Part shown: one piece after another, positions 18,917-29,234 of the stretch | Layout: every line of letters begins with the position of its first letter | Numbering within the stretch: position 1 is the stretch's first letter | Source of the DNA: Candidatus Faecousia excrementipullorum | GTDB taxonomy: Bacteria > Bacillota > Clostridia > Oscillospirales > Oscillospiraceae | DNA length: 64,000 bases | Direction of reading: 5' to 3' | NCBI GenBank assembly: GCA_018712825.1 | Contig: DVGG01000035.1 | Span: forward strand, 1 to 64,000 | Notes under the pieces: model-generated | The model's input: the letters and a program-made list of their open reading frames with translations, nothing else | Told to the model about the DNA's origin: nothing | The model's database searches: none | Translations under genes and position numbers: made by a program

Positions 18917-20056
18917 ATGAGAGAAATGGAATTCACCGTCCCCTGCCTGTTCGGGCTGGAGGGACTGTGCGGCGATGAGCTTCGCCGACAGAATTTTGAA
19001 AATGTCCGGGTGGAAAACGGCCGGGTGCTGTTTTCCGGAGACGAAACCGCCCTGGCAAAGGCCAACCTGTGGCTCCGTACCGGAGAGCGGGTGCTCATTA
19101 CCCTGGGCAGCTTCCCCGCCCGGAGCTTTGAGGAGCTGTTTCAAGGGGTGTATCACCTGCTCCTGGAGGACTTTATCCCCAAGGACGGCACCTTCCCGGT
19201 GAAGGGGCATTGCCTGAACAGCCAGCTTATGAGCGTGCCGGACTGCCAGGCCATTGTGAAGAAGGCCGCCTCCCGGCGCCTGGGAGAGAAATACGGCCTT
19301 TCCTGGCTGCCGGAAACCGGCGATAAGTACCAGCTGCAATTTTCCATTATGAACGACCAGGTAAACCTGTATCTGGACACCACCGGGCCGGGACTTCACA
19401 AGCGGGGCTACCGGGCTGTGGGAAACGAGGCACCCCTCCGGGAGACGTTGGCGGCAGCCATGGTGCAGCTGACCCGGTACCGGGGTCGGGAGTTCTTCTG
19501 GGACCCCTTCTGCGGCTCCGGCACCATCGCCATCGAAGCCGCCCTCATCGCCAAGAACCGGGCCCCGGGTCTGATGCGGAAATTTGCCGCCCAGAGCTTC
19601 CCCTGGATTGCCCCGGAAATCTGGGACGACCTGCGCCGGGAGGCAAAGGAAAAGGAATTTAACGGGAATTACCACATCTTAGGCTCCGACAATGACCCCA
19701 GGTGCGTATCCCTCTCCATGGCCAACGCCCGGAAGGCAGGGGTGGCGGACTGCATCCGCTTCCGGGACGCAGACGCCACCAAAATGAGCCTGCCCACAGA
19801 TACGGGCATCTTAGTGACCAATCCCCCCTATGGCCAGCGGATGCTGGAGCAGCAAAGCGCCCAGCGGCTCTACGCCGCCCTGGGACGGCACCTGAAATAC
19901 GCCAACGGCTGGAAAAAGTACATCATCACCTCCGAGCCGGAGTTTGAGCATTATTTTGGAAAGCGGGCGGACAAGAAGCGCAAGCTCTACAACGGTATGA
20001 TTCAGTGCAACTATTATATGTATACGGACAATACCCGGAGGGTTAAAGAGAAATGA
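18917..20056 (+). CDS. THUMP-domain class I SAM-dependent RNA methyltransferase (RlmL/RlmN-unrelated, YpsC-like)
   Basis: FWDPFCGSGTIAIEAALIA; TNPPYGQRM. Confidence 0.9.
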   Translation: MREMEFTVPCLFGLEGLCGDELRRQNFENVRVENGRVLFSGDETALAKANLWLRTGERVLITLGSFPARSFEELFQGVYHLLLEDFIPKDGTFPVKGHCLNSQLMSVPDCQAIVKKAASRRLGEKYGLSWLPETGDKYQLQFSIMNDQVNLYLDTTGPGLHKRGYRAVGNEAPLRETLAAAMVQLTRYRGREFFWDPFCGSGTIAIEAALIAKNRAPGLMRKFAAQSFPWIAPEIWDDLRREAKEKEFNGNYHILGSDNDPRCVSLSMANARKAGVADCIRFRDADATKMSLPTDTGILVTNPPYGQRMLEQQSAQRLYAALGRHLKYANGWKKYIITSEPEFEHYFGKRADKKRKLYNGMIQCNYYMYTDNTRRVKEK

Positions 20057-20955
20057 CCCACCTTTTCATCATCAATCCTGCCGCCGGAAGCCGGGACCGG
20101 CAGGAGCAGTACAAAAAAGAGATTGAAAGGGTTTGCAAACCCAGAGGCCTTGACTACCAAATCCGGGTGTCCCAGGCCCCGGGGCAGTGCCGGGAGATTG
20201 CCGCCCAGGCTGCCCGCTCCGGAAAACCCGTGCGGATTTACGCCTGCGGAGGAGACGGCACCCTGAACGAGATCGTCTGCGGTGTGGCTGGCTTTCCCAA
20301 TGTGGCAGTGACCACCTACGCCTGGGGCAGCGGCAACGACTTTATCCGGATGTTCTCCCAGCCGGAGGCCTTCCGGGATCTGGAAAAGCTCCTGGACTGC
20401 CAGGAATCCCAGTTCAATCTCATCCGGTGCAATGAGGACTATGCCCTGAACATCTGCTCCGTAGGACTGGATGCCCGGATTGCCGCCGATGTGGCCGGGT
20501 ACAAGCGGTTTCCCCTGTTCAGCGGATTCCGGGCCTATCTGGTGTCCGCCCTCATCAACACCATCAAGGGCATCTGGCAGCCTTACACCGCCTCCTTTGA
20601 AAAGGAAACCGTCCAAAAGGACTTTACCCTGATTTGCGCCTGCAACGGCAGGTTTTACGGCGGCGGCTTCAACCCGGTGCCGGAGGCAGACCCCCAGGAC
20701 GGCATTCTGGAGGTGCTTCTGGTAAATAAGGTGTCCCGGCTCACGGTGCTGGGACTGATTGGGGCATACAAAAAGGGCAAATACGCCTCCCTGCCCCAGA
20801 AAATCCGCCACATCCGCACAAATCACTTACATATCCACAGCGACCGTCCCACCCCATTGAACATGGACGGAGAAATCCGCCACATTCAGGATGTGGACAT
20901 CTCCATCGCCCCGGAGAAGCTGCGGTTTTTCTACCCCAAGGGGCTAACCTATTAA
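20053..20955 (+). CDS. Diacylglycerol/lipid kinase family protein (YegS/DgkB-like)
   Basis: HLFIINPAAGSRDRQ, ACGGDGTLNEIVCG. Confidence 0.88.
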   Translation: MTHLFIINPAAGSRDRQEQYKKEIERVCKPRGLDYQIRVSQAPGQCREIAAQAARSGKPVRIYACGGDGTLNEIVCGVAGFPNVAVTTYAWGSGNDFIRMFSQPEAFRDLEKLLDCQESQFNLIRCNEDYALNICSVGLDARIAADVAGYKRFPLFSGFRAYLVSALINTIKGIWQPYTASFEKETVQKDFTLICACNGRFYGGGFNPVPEADPQDGILEVLLVNKVSRLTVLGLIGAYKKGKYASLPQKIRHIRTNHLHIHSDRPTPLNMDGEIRHIQDVDISIAPEKLRFFYPKGLTY

Positions 20956-20972
20956 GGAAACGAGGGATTTTT

Positions 20973-21617
20973 GTGGGCTGCTGCATTATTGTGGGAGCAG
21001 GGGAATGCACCGGGCTTTTGCAGCCTGTGGATAAATCCGACTGCCTTATCGCCGCCGACGGCGGCCTTGCCCATGTGCAGGCACTGGGACTGACCCCGGA
21101 TATCATCTTAGGGGACTTTGACTCTCTGGGCTATGTGCCGGAGGGGGCAAACGTGTTCCCGGTGCGCAAAGACGACACGGACACCATGCTGGCCATCCGC
21201 CGGGGTTTAGAGCTGGGCTATCACAATTTTCTCATTTACGGCGGACTGGATGGCCCACGGCTGGACCATACTCTGGCAAACATCCAGTCTTTGCTGTTTT
21301 TGACCCGCCGGGGCTGCCGGGGGGCGCTGATTGGCAAGGACGCCATCGCCCTCATCGCCCAGCCCCCGGGCTTTGCCCTGGAAGGGCCGGAAGGCGGCCT
21401 TCTTTCCCTTTTCTCTCTGGTAGAATCGGCGGAGGGGGTAACCCTCCGGGGACTGGAATACCCCATGGAAAAGGGATGTCTTCCCGGGGATTTTCCCCTG
21501 GGAGTAAGCAATCATTTTTTGGGAGGAAAAGCAGAGATTGCCCTGGAGGCCGGGTGCCTTCTGGCAGTTTACGATAGAAAAGCCGGTTTACCCACAGACT
21601 TTTTGGGGGAGGCATAA
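20973..21617 (+). CDS. thiN: Thiamine diphosphokinase
   Basis: LIAADGGLAHVQALGLTPDIILGDFDSLG, FPVRKDDTDTMLAI, GGLDGPRLDHTLANIQ; GTG start. Confidence 0.9.
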   Translation: MGCCIIVGAGECTGLLQPVDKSDCLIAADGGLAHVQALGLTPDIILGDFDSLGYVPEGANVFPVRKDDTDTMLAIRRGLELGYHNFLIYGGLDGPRLDHTLANIQSLLFLTRRGCRGALIGKDAIALIAQPPGFALEGPEGGLLSLFSLVESAEGVTLRGLEYPMEKGCLPGDFPLGVSNHFLGGKAEIALEAGCLLAVYDRKAGLPTDFLGEA

Positions 21618-21619
21618 CC

Positions 21620-23998
21620 ATGACAAAAGAGATCACATCCGTATCCCCGGACTATAACCAGGGTCTGACCCAGGCCCAGGTGGAGGAGCGTCTGGCGGCG
21701 GGGCTGGGGAACAGCCAGTCTTCCGGGGCGGGTCTGACAGAAAAGCAGATTCTGGCCAAAAACATTCTCACCTTTTTCAACCTGATATTTGTGGTTCTGG
21801 CGGTGATTCTGGTCATTGCCGGGTCCTCCATCAAGAACATGACCTTCCTGGTCGTGGTGGTGGTGAACATCGTCATCGGCTGCTTCCAGGAAATCCGGGC
21901 AAAGCGGGCGGTGGACAAGCTGACCCTCATTGCCCAGCAGAAGCTGCCAACCATCCGGGGCGGAAAAAAGCTCCTGGTGCCCTCGGACCAGCTGGTTCGG
22001 GATGACATTGTGGAATACGGCCCGGGAGATCAGATCTGCGCCGACGGCATTGTCCGGGTGGGGCAGCTCCAGGTAAACGAGTCCCTCATCACCGGCGAGG
22101 CCGATGCGGTGGTGAAGAAAAAGGGCGACACCCTGAAATCCGGCAGCTTTGTCATCACCGGAAGGGCCCGGGCTCAGCTGACCCAGGTAGGCGACGCCAG
22201 CTTTGCGGCAAAGCTGGCCCTGGAAGCCAAGGCAAACCCCAAGGTAGCCCGCTCTGAGATGATGGCCTCTTTGGACAAGCTGATTCACATGGTGGGCTAC
22301 ACCCTGATTCCCGTGGGCTGCCTGCTGTTTTATCAGGAATTCAAGATTCTCCACATGACCTTCACCGGCAGCGCCCAGTCCACCGTGGCAGCCCTGGTGG
22401 GCATGATTCCCGAGGGACTGTATCTGCTTACCAGCATTGCCCTGGCGGTGTCTGCCATGAAGCTCACCCGGCAGCGGGTGCTGGTGCAGGATATGAACTG
22501 CATCGAGTCTCTGGCCCGGGTGGATGTGCTGTGCGTGGACAAAACCGGCACCATCACCCAGCCCACCATGGAGGTGGAAAACCTCCTGCCCCTGGGAGAC
22601 CGGGAGCCGGAGTACTTAGAGCAGGTGCTGAAAAGTCTTTACGGCAGCCGGGAGCCGGACAACGACACCGCCCGGGCCATCCAGGAGCTGTTCTCCGGCA
22701 AAGGGGACTGGGAGTGCACCCGGTACGTGCCCTTCACCTCCCAGACCAAGTGGTGCGGCGGCGAATTCGGGGAGCAGGGCTCCTTCGTGGTGGGCGCTCC
22801 CGAGTTTATCTTAGGAGAGCATTTTGAAAAGCTGCGGGAACAGGTAGCCCCCTGGGCCTCCACCGGCTACCGGGTGCTGCTGGTAGCCGCCTATCCCGGG
22901 GAGCTTCCCCAGAAGCTGGACGGAAGTCTTGCTGAGCCTTTGGCGCTGCTGCTCCTCACCTCCCCCCTCCGGCCCCAGGCCAGGGAGACCTTCTCCTACT
23001 TTGCCCGGCAGGGGGTGTGCATCAAGGTCATCTCCGGTGACAACCCCCAGACGGTTTCCGCCGTTGCCCAGCGGGCTGGCATTGAAAACAGCGAAAAGTA
23101 TATTGACGCCGGGGAGCTGGAAACCTATGAGGATGTTTTCCGGGCGGCAGGGGAGTACACCGTCTTTGGGCGGGTGACCCCCGACAAGAAGAAAATGCTC
23201 ATCAAGGCTATGAAGGAACAGGGCCACACCGTAGCCATGACCGGCGACGGCGTGAACGATGTGCTGGCCATGAAGGAATCGGACTGCGGCATCGCCATGG
23301 CCAGCGGCGCCCAGGCTGCCAGTCAGGTGGCCCGGCTGGTGCTGCTGGATTCGGACTTTTCCGCCATGCCGGACATCGTAGGGGAGGGCCGGCGGGTGAT
23401 CAACAACATCCAGCGGGCAGCCACCTTGTTTTTGGTGAAGAACATCTTCTCCTTTGGTCTGGCCATTTTGTCCCTGCTGACCCAGCAGCCCTACCCCTTG
23501 GCTCCCATCCACATGAGCATTATCTCCGGCCTTACCATCGGCGTGCCCTCCTTCTTCCTGGCTCTGGAGCCCAACTACCAGCCCATCTCCGGCACCTTCC
23601 TGAAAACCGTTCTCCGCCGGGCATTCCCCGGAGGCCTTACCAGCATCACGGTGGTGCTGCTGCTTCAGGCCATGATGGTGCATTTTGCCATCCCCCTGGC
23701 AGATGTGCGGGCCATTGCCACGGCCATCCTGGCGGTGGTGGGCCTGATGGTTTTGCACCAGGTGGGAAAGCCCATGAACCGTTTCCGGGCGCTGGTATGG
23801 TGGGCAGTGGCGGCGGCCATCATCGGCTGCTTTACCCTTATGGGAGACTTTTTTGATTTGAAAATCCTGAAGGGCTCCTCCCTGGTGGCCCTGGTGGTGA
23901 TTCTTCTGGTGATTCCCACGGTGTTCCGGTTCCTCCAATGGGTATTTTCCCAGGGTGACCGGCTGTGGGCCAAGGTAAAAGCCCGCCGGGAGGGATAA
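21620..23998 (+). CDS. Cation-transporting P-type ATPase (CtpE-like)
   Basis: CVDKTGTITQP phosphorylation motif, MTGDGVNDVLAMKESDCGIAM; multiple TM helices. Confidence 0.92.
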   Translation: MTKEITSVSPDYNQGLTQAQVEERLAAGLGNSQSSGAGLTEKQILAKNILTFFNLIFVVLAVILVIAGSSIKNMTFLVVVVVNIVIGCFQEIRAKRAVDKLTLIAQQKLPTIRGGKKLLVPSDQLVRDDIVEYGPGDQICADGIVRVGQLQVNESLITGEADAVVKKKGDTLKSGSFVITGRARAQLTQVGDASFAAKLALEAKANPKVARSEMMASLDKLIHMVGYTLIPVGCLLFYQEFKILHMTFTGSAQSTVAALVGMIPEGLYLLTSIALAVSAMKLTRQRVLVQDMNCIESLARVDVLCVDKTGTITQPTMEVENLLPLGDREPEYLEQVLKSLYGSREPDNDTARAIQELFSGKGDWECTRYVPFTSQTKWCGGEFGEQGSFVVGAPEFILGEHFEKLREQVAPWASTGYRVLLVAAYPGELPQKLDGSLAEPLALLLLTSPLRPQARETFSYFARQGVCIKVISGDNPQTVSAVAQRAGIENSEKYIDAGELETYEDVFRAAGEYTVFGRVTPDKKKMLIKAMKEQGHTVAMTGDGVNDVLAMKESDCGIAMASGAQAASQVARLVLLDSDFSAMPDIVGEGRRVINNIQRAATLFLVKNIFSFGLAILSLLTQQPYPLAPIHMSIISGLTIGVPSFFLALEPNYQPISGTFLKTVLRRAFPGGLTSITVVLLLQAMMVHFAIPLADVRAIATAILAVVGLMVLHQVGKPMNRFRALVWWAVAAAIIGCFTLMGDFFDLKILKGSSLVALVVILLVIPTVFRFLQWVFSQGDRLWAKVKARREG

Positions 23999-23999
23999 T

Positions 24000-25355
24000 A
24001 TGCTTACCTACCAGCTGAAAAAGCAGCCGGGGCTGCCTCTTTATGAGGCGCTGTACCGGTGTATCCGGGAGGACATCCGCACCGGGCGGCTTCGTCCCGG
24101 AGAGCAGCTGCCCTCCAAGCGGAGCCTGTGCGCCAATCTGAAGGTGAGCAAAATCACCGTGGAAAACGCCTACAATCAGCTTCTGGCAGAGGGGTATATC
24201 TCCTCCCGGGAGAAGGTGGGCTACTTTGTGGAGGCGGTGCAGCAGCTGCCTCCCCAGACCCCCAAGGCCTCCCAGACACCCCCTCCGGAGGGAAAGCTTT
24301 TGGATTTGTCCGGCAACGGCTCTCCCCGGTTTCCCTTTACGGTGTGGAGCCGCCTTCAGCGGCAGGTGCTGCTGGACTACGGGCAAAAGCTCCTGCTGCC
24401 CCTGCCCAACCAGGGCATCGGGGAGCTGCGCCAGGCCATTGCCTGGCACCTGGGGGCTTTCCGGGGTCTGGAAGTGAACCCGGAGGATATTTTCGTGGGG
24501 GCCGGCACAGACTTTTTGTATAACCTTCTGGTGCAGCTTCTGGGCCGGGACAAGTGCTATGGGGTGGAGGAACCGGGCTACAGCAAGATTTATGACATCT
24601 ACCGCTGTGCCGGAGCCAGATGCACCCTTTTGTCCATGGATAAATCCGGGGTGCTGCCGGATGCAGCTACCCAGGTGCTCCACATCTCCCCTGCCCACCA
24701 CTTTCCCACCGGTCTGGTAACGCCCCTTTCCCGGCGGCGGGAGCTTTTGAAGTGGGTCGGGGCGGAGGATGGGCGGTATATCATCGAGGACGACTACGAC
24801 AGCGAGTTCCGCTTCGCCGGACGGCCCCTGCCTACCTTAAAAGCCATGGACACCGCCGGGCGGGTCATCTACATGAACAGCTTTACCAAGTCCCTGGCCC
24901 CCTCCATCCGTATCAGCTATATGATCTTGCCTTCTTCCCTTATGGAGGCTCTTCAAACCCGGCTGGGCTTTTACGCCGGAACCGTCCCCAGCTTTGAGCA
25001 GTACACCCTGGCCCGGTTCATCCGGGAGGGGTACTTTGAAAAGCACATCAACCGGATGCGAAAGTTCTACAAGGCCCGGCGGGATACTCTGCTGGAGCTG
25101 GTAGCCCAGTGTCCCCGGCGGCTGCAGGTGCTGGAGGAGGGGGCAGGATTGCACTTTCTTCTCCGGGTGGACACTGCCCTTACAGACCCGGAGCTGGTGG
25201 CTGCCTGCGCCCAAAAGGGCCTGAAAGTCCGGTGTCTTTCCCAGTACTACCGGGAATCGCCCCCGGAAAACTGCCGGGGCTACCTGGTCATCAATTACTC
25301 AGGCCTTGGGGATGCGGACATTGAAATTCTTGCGAAAGTGATAAAAACCCTGTAA
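24000..25355 (+). CDS. MocR/PdxR-type GntR regulator with aminotransferase-like domain
   Basis: wHTH LYEALYRCIREDIRTGRLRPGEQLPSKRSL; PLP-fold region ...YIIEDDYDSEFRF...MNSFTKSLAPSIRISYM. Confidence 0.92.
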   Translation: MLTYQLKKQPGLPLYEALYRCIREDIRTGRLRPGEQLPSKRSLCANLKVSKITVENAYNQLLAEGYISSREKVGYFVEAVQQLPPQTPKASQTPPPEGKLLDLSGNGSPRFPFTVWSRLQRQVLLDYGQKLLLPLPNQGIGELRQAIAWHLGAFRGLEVNPEDIFVGAGTDFLYNLLVQLLGRDKCYGVEEPGYSKIYDIYRCAGARCTLLSMDKSGVLPDAATQVLHISPAHHFPTGLVTPLSRRRELLKWVGAEDGRYIIEDDYDSEFRFAGRPLPTLKAMDTAGRVIYMNSFTKSLAPSIRISYMILPSSLMEALQTRLGFYAGTVPSFEQYTLARFIREGYFEKHINRMRKFYKARRDTLLELVAQCPRRLQVLEEGAGLHFLLRVDTALTDPELVAACAQKGLKVRCLSQYYRESPPENCRGYLVINYSGLGDADIEILAKVIKTL

Positions 25356-25370
25356 TCGGGAGGATTTTTT

Positions 25371-26138
25371 ATGAAACAAGTATTGGAAGTTTGCGTGGAT
25401 TCCTATGATTCTGCCCGGGCAGCGGTAGCCGGCGGGGCAACCCGGCTGGAGCTGTGCGCCGCCCTGTCTGTGGGGGGACTGACCCCCTATGCAGAATTGC
25501 TTTCGGACATCCGCAGCTTTTCGGATATCCCCGTCCGGTGCCTCATGCGCCCCAGAGCCGGGGACTTTCTCTACACCCGGCAGGAGATTTCCATGATGGC
25601 CCGGCAAATGCGGGTGCTTCGGGAAAACGGAGCCAGCGGCTTTGTCATCGGCTGCCTTACCCCGGAAGGGGAGCTGGCTCCCATGGAGGAGCTGATGGAG
25701 GCCGCCGGGGGACTGCCCCTGACCCTTCACCGTTGCATTGACGTGAGCCGGGACCCGGTGGATACCTACCGCCAGGCAGCGAAGCTGGGCTTTGACACGG
25801 TGCTTACCAGCGGCGGTGCAGGAAACGCCACCGCCGGCAGAGAAACCATCGCCCGGCTCATTGCCCTCCGGGAGGAAATGGGCGGCCCGGAGGTGCTCAT
25901 CGGCGCCGGGGTGAACGCCCGGGTGATTGAGGCCTTCCGCCGCCAGGTGCCCGGAGCCCGGGCTTTCCACATGAGCGGCAAGACAGCTGTGGAAAGCGGC
26001 ATGATGTTCCGCCGGGAAGGTGTCCCCATGGGCGCCCCCGGTCTTGACGAGTGGCACATTGACACCACCTCCCAGCAGGCGGTGGAGGAAGCCGCCCAGG
26101 CCCTTCGGAAGCCCCTGGTAAAAAGGCTCCCTTGTTAA
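25371..26138 (+). CDS. cutC: CutC family protein
   Basis: LEVCVDSYDSARAAVAGGATRLELCAALSVGGLTP; LMRPRAGDFLYT. Last residues (KRLPC) are probably encoded by the adjoining repeat. Confidence 0.9.
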   Translation: MKQVLEVCVDSYDSARAAVAGGATRLELCAALSVGGLTPYAELLSDIRSFSDIPVRCLMRPRAGDFLYTRQEISMMARQMRVLRENGASGFVIGCLTPEGELAPMEELMEAAGGLPLTLHRCIDVSRDPVDTYRQAAKLGFDTVLTSGGAGNATAGRETIARLIALREEMGGPEVLIGAGVNARVIEAFRRQVPGARAFHMSGKTAVESGMMFRREGVPMGAPGLDEWHIDTTSQQAVEEAAQALRKPLVKRLPC

Positions 26139-26322
26139 AGGGAGCTGGCACGCCGCAGGCGTGACTGAGGGATTACAGCAGGCACTTTCCAATCCCTAAA
26201 ATCCAATGTGGAAAGGCATAATCCCGGGAATCCCCCCGGTTTGGCTTCGCCAAACCACCCCCCTTTCACAAGGGGGGCATTGGAGGAATCACCCGCCTCG
26301 GCGGAGCCGAGGCACCCCTTTG
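26124..26322 (-). repeat. Composite palindromic intergenic repeat, copy c (inverted)
   Basis: GGCTCCCTTGTTAAAGGGAGCTGGCACGCCGCAGGCGTGACTGAGGGATTACAGCAGGC... CCCCCCGGTTTGGCTTCGCCAAACCACCCCCCTTTCACAAGGGGGG. Confidence 0.85.
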
Positions 26323-26345
26323 TAAACGTTTTTTGACAGGAGGCA

Positions 26346-27233
26346 ATGCATATGCTTCGGATGCAGGGAGTTACCAAACAGTTCGGGCGTTTCTATGCCC
26401 TGCGGGAATTGAATATGACGGTGCCCAAAGGGGCGATTTACGGACTGGTGGGCCCCAACGGAGCGGGGAAGTCCACCGCATTGCGCCACGCCACCGGCAT
26501 CTGCCGCCCGGATAAGGGGCAGGTGTACTTTGACGGCCTGTCTGTCTACGAAAATCCCCAAATCAAGTCCCGGATTGCCTATATCCCCGACGAAATCTTC
26601 TTTTTCCCCTCCGCCACCTTGGAGGATATGCGGAAATTCTACCGGGGGATGTATCCCACCTTTGACGACGGCCTTTTTACCCAGCTGCTGGATGTGTTTC
26701 CCCAGCTGCGGAAAGCCCCCATTTCCCGGTACTCCAAGGGGATGCAGAAGCAGGCGGCCTTCCAGCTGAGCCTTTGCACCCACCCGGATATGCTGGTGCT
26801 GGACGAGCCGGTGGACGGACTGGACCCGGTAATCCGGCGGCAGGTGTGGAGCCTCATCCAGGAGGATGTATCCAACCGGGGCTCCACGGTGCTCATCTCC
26901 TCCCACAACCTCCGGGAGCTGGAGGATCTGTGCGACCATGTGGGGATTATGGAGCGGGGCAAGATGATTATGGAGTGCTCTTTGTCCCAGCTGCAAAGAA
27001 GCACCGTGAAGGTGCAGCTGGTGGGGCAGCCCCCTGCCGGGCTGGAAATCCTCAATAAGACCGCCTCCGGGCGGCTCCAGACCTTGGTGGTCCGGGGCAG
27101 CGCCCAGGAAATCACCCCCCGGCTCCAGGAGGCCAATCTCACCTATTTTGACGTGCTGCCCCTGACCCTGGAGGAAATTTTCATCTATGAGCTGGGAGGG
27201 ATGGACTATGAAATCCAGAACATACTTCTTTAA
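26346..27233 (+). CDS. ABC transporter ATP-binding protein
   Basis: GPNGAGKST Walker A; MLVLDEPVDGLDP. Confidence 0.93.
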   Translation: MHMLRMQGVTKQFGRFYALRELNMTVPKGAIYGLVGPNGAGKSTALRHATGICRPDKGQVYFDGLSVYENPQIKSRIAYIPDEIFFFPSATLEDMRKFYRGMYPTFDDGLFTQLLDVFPQLRKAPISRYSKGMQKQAAFQLSLCTHPDMLVLDEPVDGLDPVIRRQVWSLIQEDVSNRGSTVLISSHNLRELEDLCDHVGIMERGKMIMECSLSQLQRSTVKVQLVGQPPAGLEILNKTASGRLQTLVVRGSAQEITPRLQEANLTYFDVLPLTLEEIFIYELGGMDYEIQNILL

Positions 27234-28878
27234 CTGGACGGTCTTTCGCAAGGATTTGTCCCGGTTTGCCCCCGGCTGGGTGATTTATGTGCTTTTCCTG
27301 GTGCTGGGGGTGTCCACCCTGACGGCCCAGGGAGAGCCCCTGGCGGTGGCCCTGGCCCTGAACGAGTGGCTGCCGGCCATGTCCTATGTGAACTGTCTTT
27401 ACGCCGGAATGGTGGTGATGTTCCTGGCGGGAGATCTCTACATAAGCCGGATGTGCTATGCCCTCCACGCCATGCCCCTGCGCAGGGAGGGGTGGTTCTT
27501 CTCCCACAGCGCCGCCGGCCTTGCCATGTGTCTGGTGCCCAACACCCTGGCGGCTCTGGCCCTCATGCCTGCGTTGCAAGGCTACTGGCACCATGCCCTC
27601 ATTGCCTGGCTGGTATGCCTGCTCCAATATCTGTCCTTCTTCGGTGCGGCGGTGTTTGCCTCCATGCTGGCGGGAAACCGGTTTGCCATGGTGTTGTTTT
27701 ACGCCCTGATCAACGGCTTTTCCATGATTTTCATGGGCATTGCCCAGATGTTTTATCAGCCCCTTATGTACGGCCTGCAGCTGCGGCAAGGCACCTTCCG
27801 GCAGTTCTGCCCCTTCTTGCAGCTGGCCTCCTCCCCCTACCTGACCTTCTCCCAGGAGGAGGGCTCCACGGTGTACCTGGGGGCCACCAACGGCAACTGG
27901 ATATACCTGCTGGTATGTGCCGGGGTGGGGCTGCTGCTTTTTGCCCTGTCCCTTTTCCTGTACCGGCGGCGGAATCTGGAATCTGCCGGGGACTTTATCG
28001 CCATCCGGTGGATGGCACCGGTATTTCTGGCGGTGTATACCCTGGGCATGACCGCCGTGCTGTATACCTTTGTGGGGTCTTTCCTCCCCAAGGCTACCTA
28101 TATTCTGCTGATTGCGGGGCTGGTGCTGGGCTTTTACTCCGGACAGATGCTCCTGTCCAAGTCCGTAAAGGTGTTTAGGCTCCGGGTGTTTCTGGGCTTT
28201 GCTGCCATGACGGCGATCTTTGCCTGTGCCCTGGCCTTTTTGTGGCTGGACCCGGCGGGTGTTGTGAGCTATGTGCCCAAGGCCCAACAGATCAAGTCTG
28301 TCACCATCTCCACCAGCAGTATGCTGTATCTGCCGGAGCTTCGGGAGGAGGCACCTCAGCTGACCCTTTCCGGTGAGGAGGAAATCCAGCAAATTGTGGA
28401 TATCCATGAGGCGCTGCTGGAAAAACAGCAGACCGATTCCCAGGAAACGGACTTTACCCTGTTTCTGGAATACACCATGAAGGACGGCCGGACGATTCAG
28501 CGGAACTACCCGGTGCGGCTGGACACCCCCCAGGGGGAGTGGCTGGTGCAGTATTTCAGCTCCTGGGAGTGTGTGTTCCCCACGAAAAACTGGAGCCACT
28601 TTGTAAGCTGCGTCACAGCCATCCAGAACGGCACCGGCGAGCCTATTCCCCAGGCCTATCTGGGGCAGGTGCTGTCCTCCCTGCTTATGGACTGCCAGGA
28701 GGGCCACATGGCCCAGACCTGGTCCCTGTATGACTTTGCCCCGGCAGCGGAGCAGCTGACCCTTACCTACGATACCGGCAACGGGGAGGAACAGCTGACC
28801 CTGCGGATTTATGAGTTTTCCACCCACACCCTGCAAATTCTTCACCACATTGCCGGTTTACAAGGAGAAAATCCATGA
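27208..28878 (+). CDS. ABC transporter permease-like multi-TM protein with C-terminal extracytoplasmic domain
   Basis: Multi-TM, 25-nt overlap with upstream ATPase; start MKSRTYFFNW. Confidence 0.7.
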   Translation: MKSRTYFFNWTVFRKDLSRFAPGWVIYVLFLVLGVSTLTAQGEPLAVALALNEWLPAMSYVNCLYAGMVVMFLAGDLYISRMCYALHAMPLRREGWFFSHSAAGLAMCLVPNTLAALALMPALQGYWHHALIAWLVCLLQYLSFFGAAVFASMLAGNRFAMVLFYALINGFSMIFMGIAQMFYQPLMYGLQLRQGTFRQFCPFLQLASSPYLTFSQEEGSTVYLGATNGNWIYLLVCAGVGLLLFALSLFLYRRRNLESAGDFIAIRWMAPVFLAVYTLGMTAVLYTFVGSFLPKATYILLIAGLVLGFYSGQMLLSKSVKVFRLRVFLGFAAMTAIFACALAFLWLDPAGVVSYVPKAQQIKSVTISTSSMLYLPELREEAPQLTLSGEEEIQQIVDIHEALLEKQQTDSQETDFTLFLEYTMKDGRTIQRNYPVRLDTPQGEWLVQYFSSWECVFPTKNWSHFVSCVTAIQNGTGEPIPQAYLGQVLSSLLMDCQEGHMAQTWSLYDFAPAAEQLTLTYDTGNGEEQLTLRIYEFSTHTLQILHHIAGLQGENP

Positions 28879-29234
28879 AATACCTGAAACAACTGGTCAT
28901 CATTCTGCTTTTCAGCTTCCTGGGGGAGCTTTTGCAGGAGCTTTTGCCCCTGCCGGTGCCTGCGGCTATTTACGGTCTGCTGCTTTTATTCCTGGCCCTG
29001 ACCTTCAAAATTGTGAAGCCCGAGTCCATCAAAACCGTGGCCGGGTTCCTGCTGAATATCATGCCTTTGCTGTTCGTGGCGCCGGGGGTCAACATCCTCA
29101 GCCACTGGGGGGTTCTGGCCCCGGAAATTGTGCCCATTATCACGGTGGTGCTTCTCTCCACCGTCATTGTGCTTGCCGTTTCGGGGCTTGTGACCAAGCT
29201 TCTTTTGGGAAAGGGAGGGAAGGAAAATGGCTGA
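28875..29234 (+). CDS. CidA/LrgA family protein
   Basis: LLFSFLGELLQELLPLPVPAAIYGLLLLFLAL; directly followed by LrgB. Confidence 0.88.
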   Translation: MKYLKQLVIILLFSFLGELLQELLPLPVPAAIYGLLLLFLALTFKIVKPESIKTVAGFLLNIMPLLFVAPGVNILSHWGVLAPEIVPIITVVLLSTVIVLAVSGLVTKLLLGKGGKENG

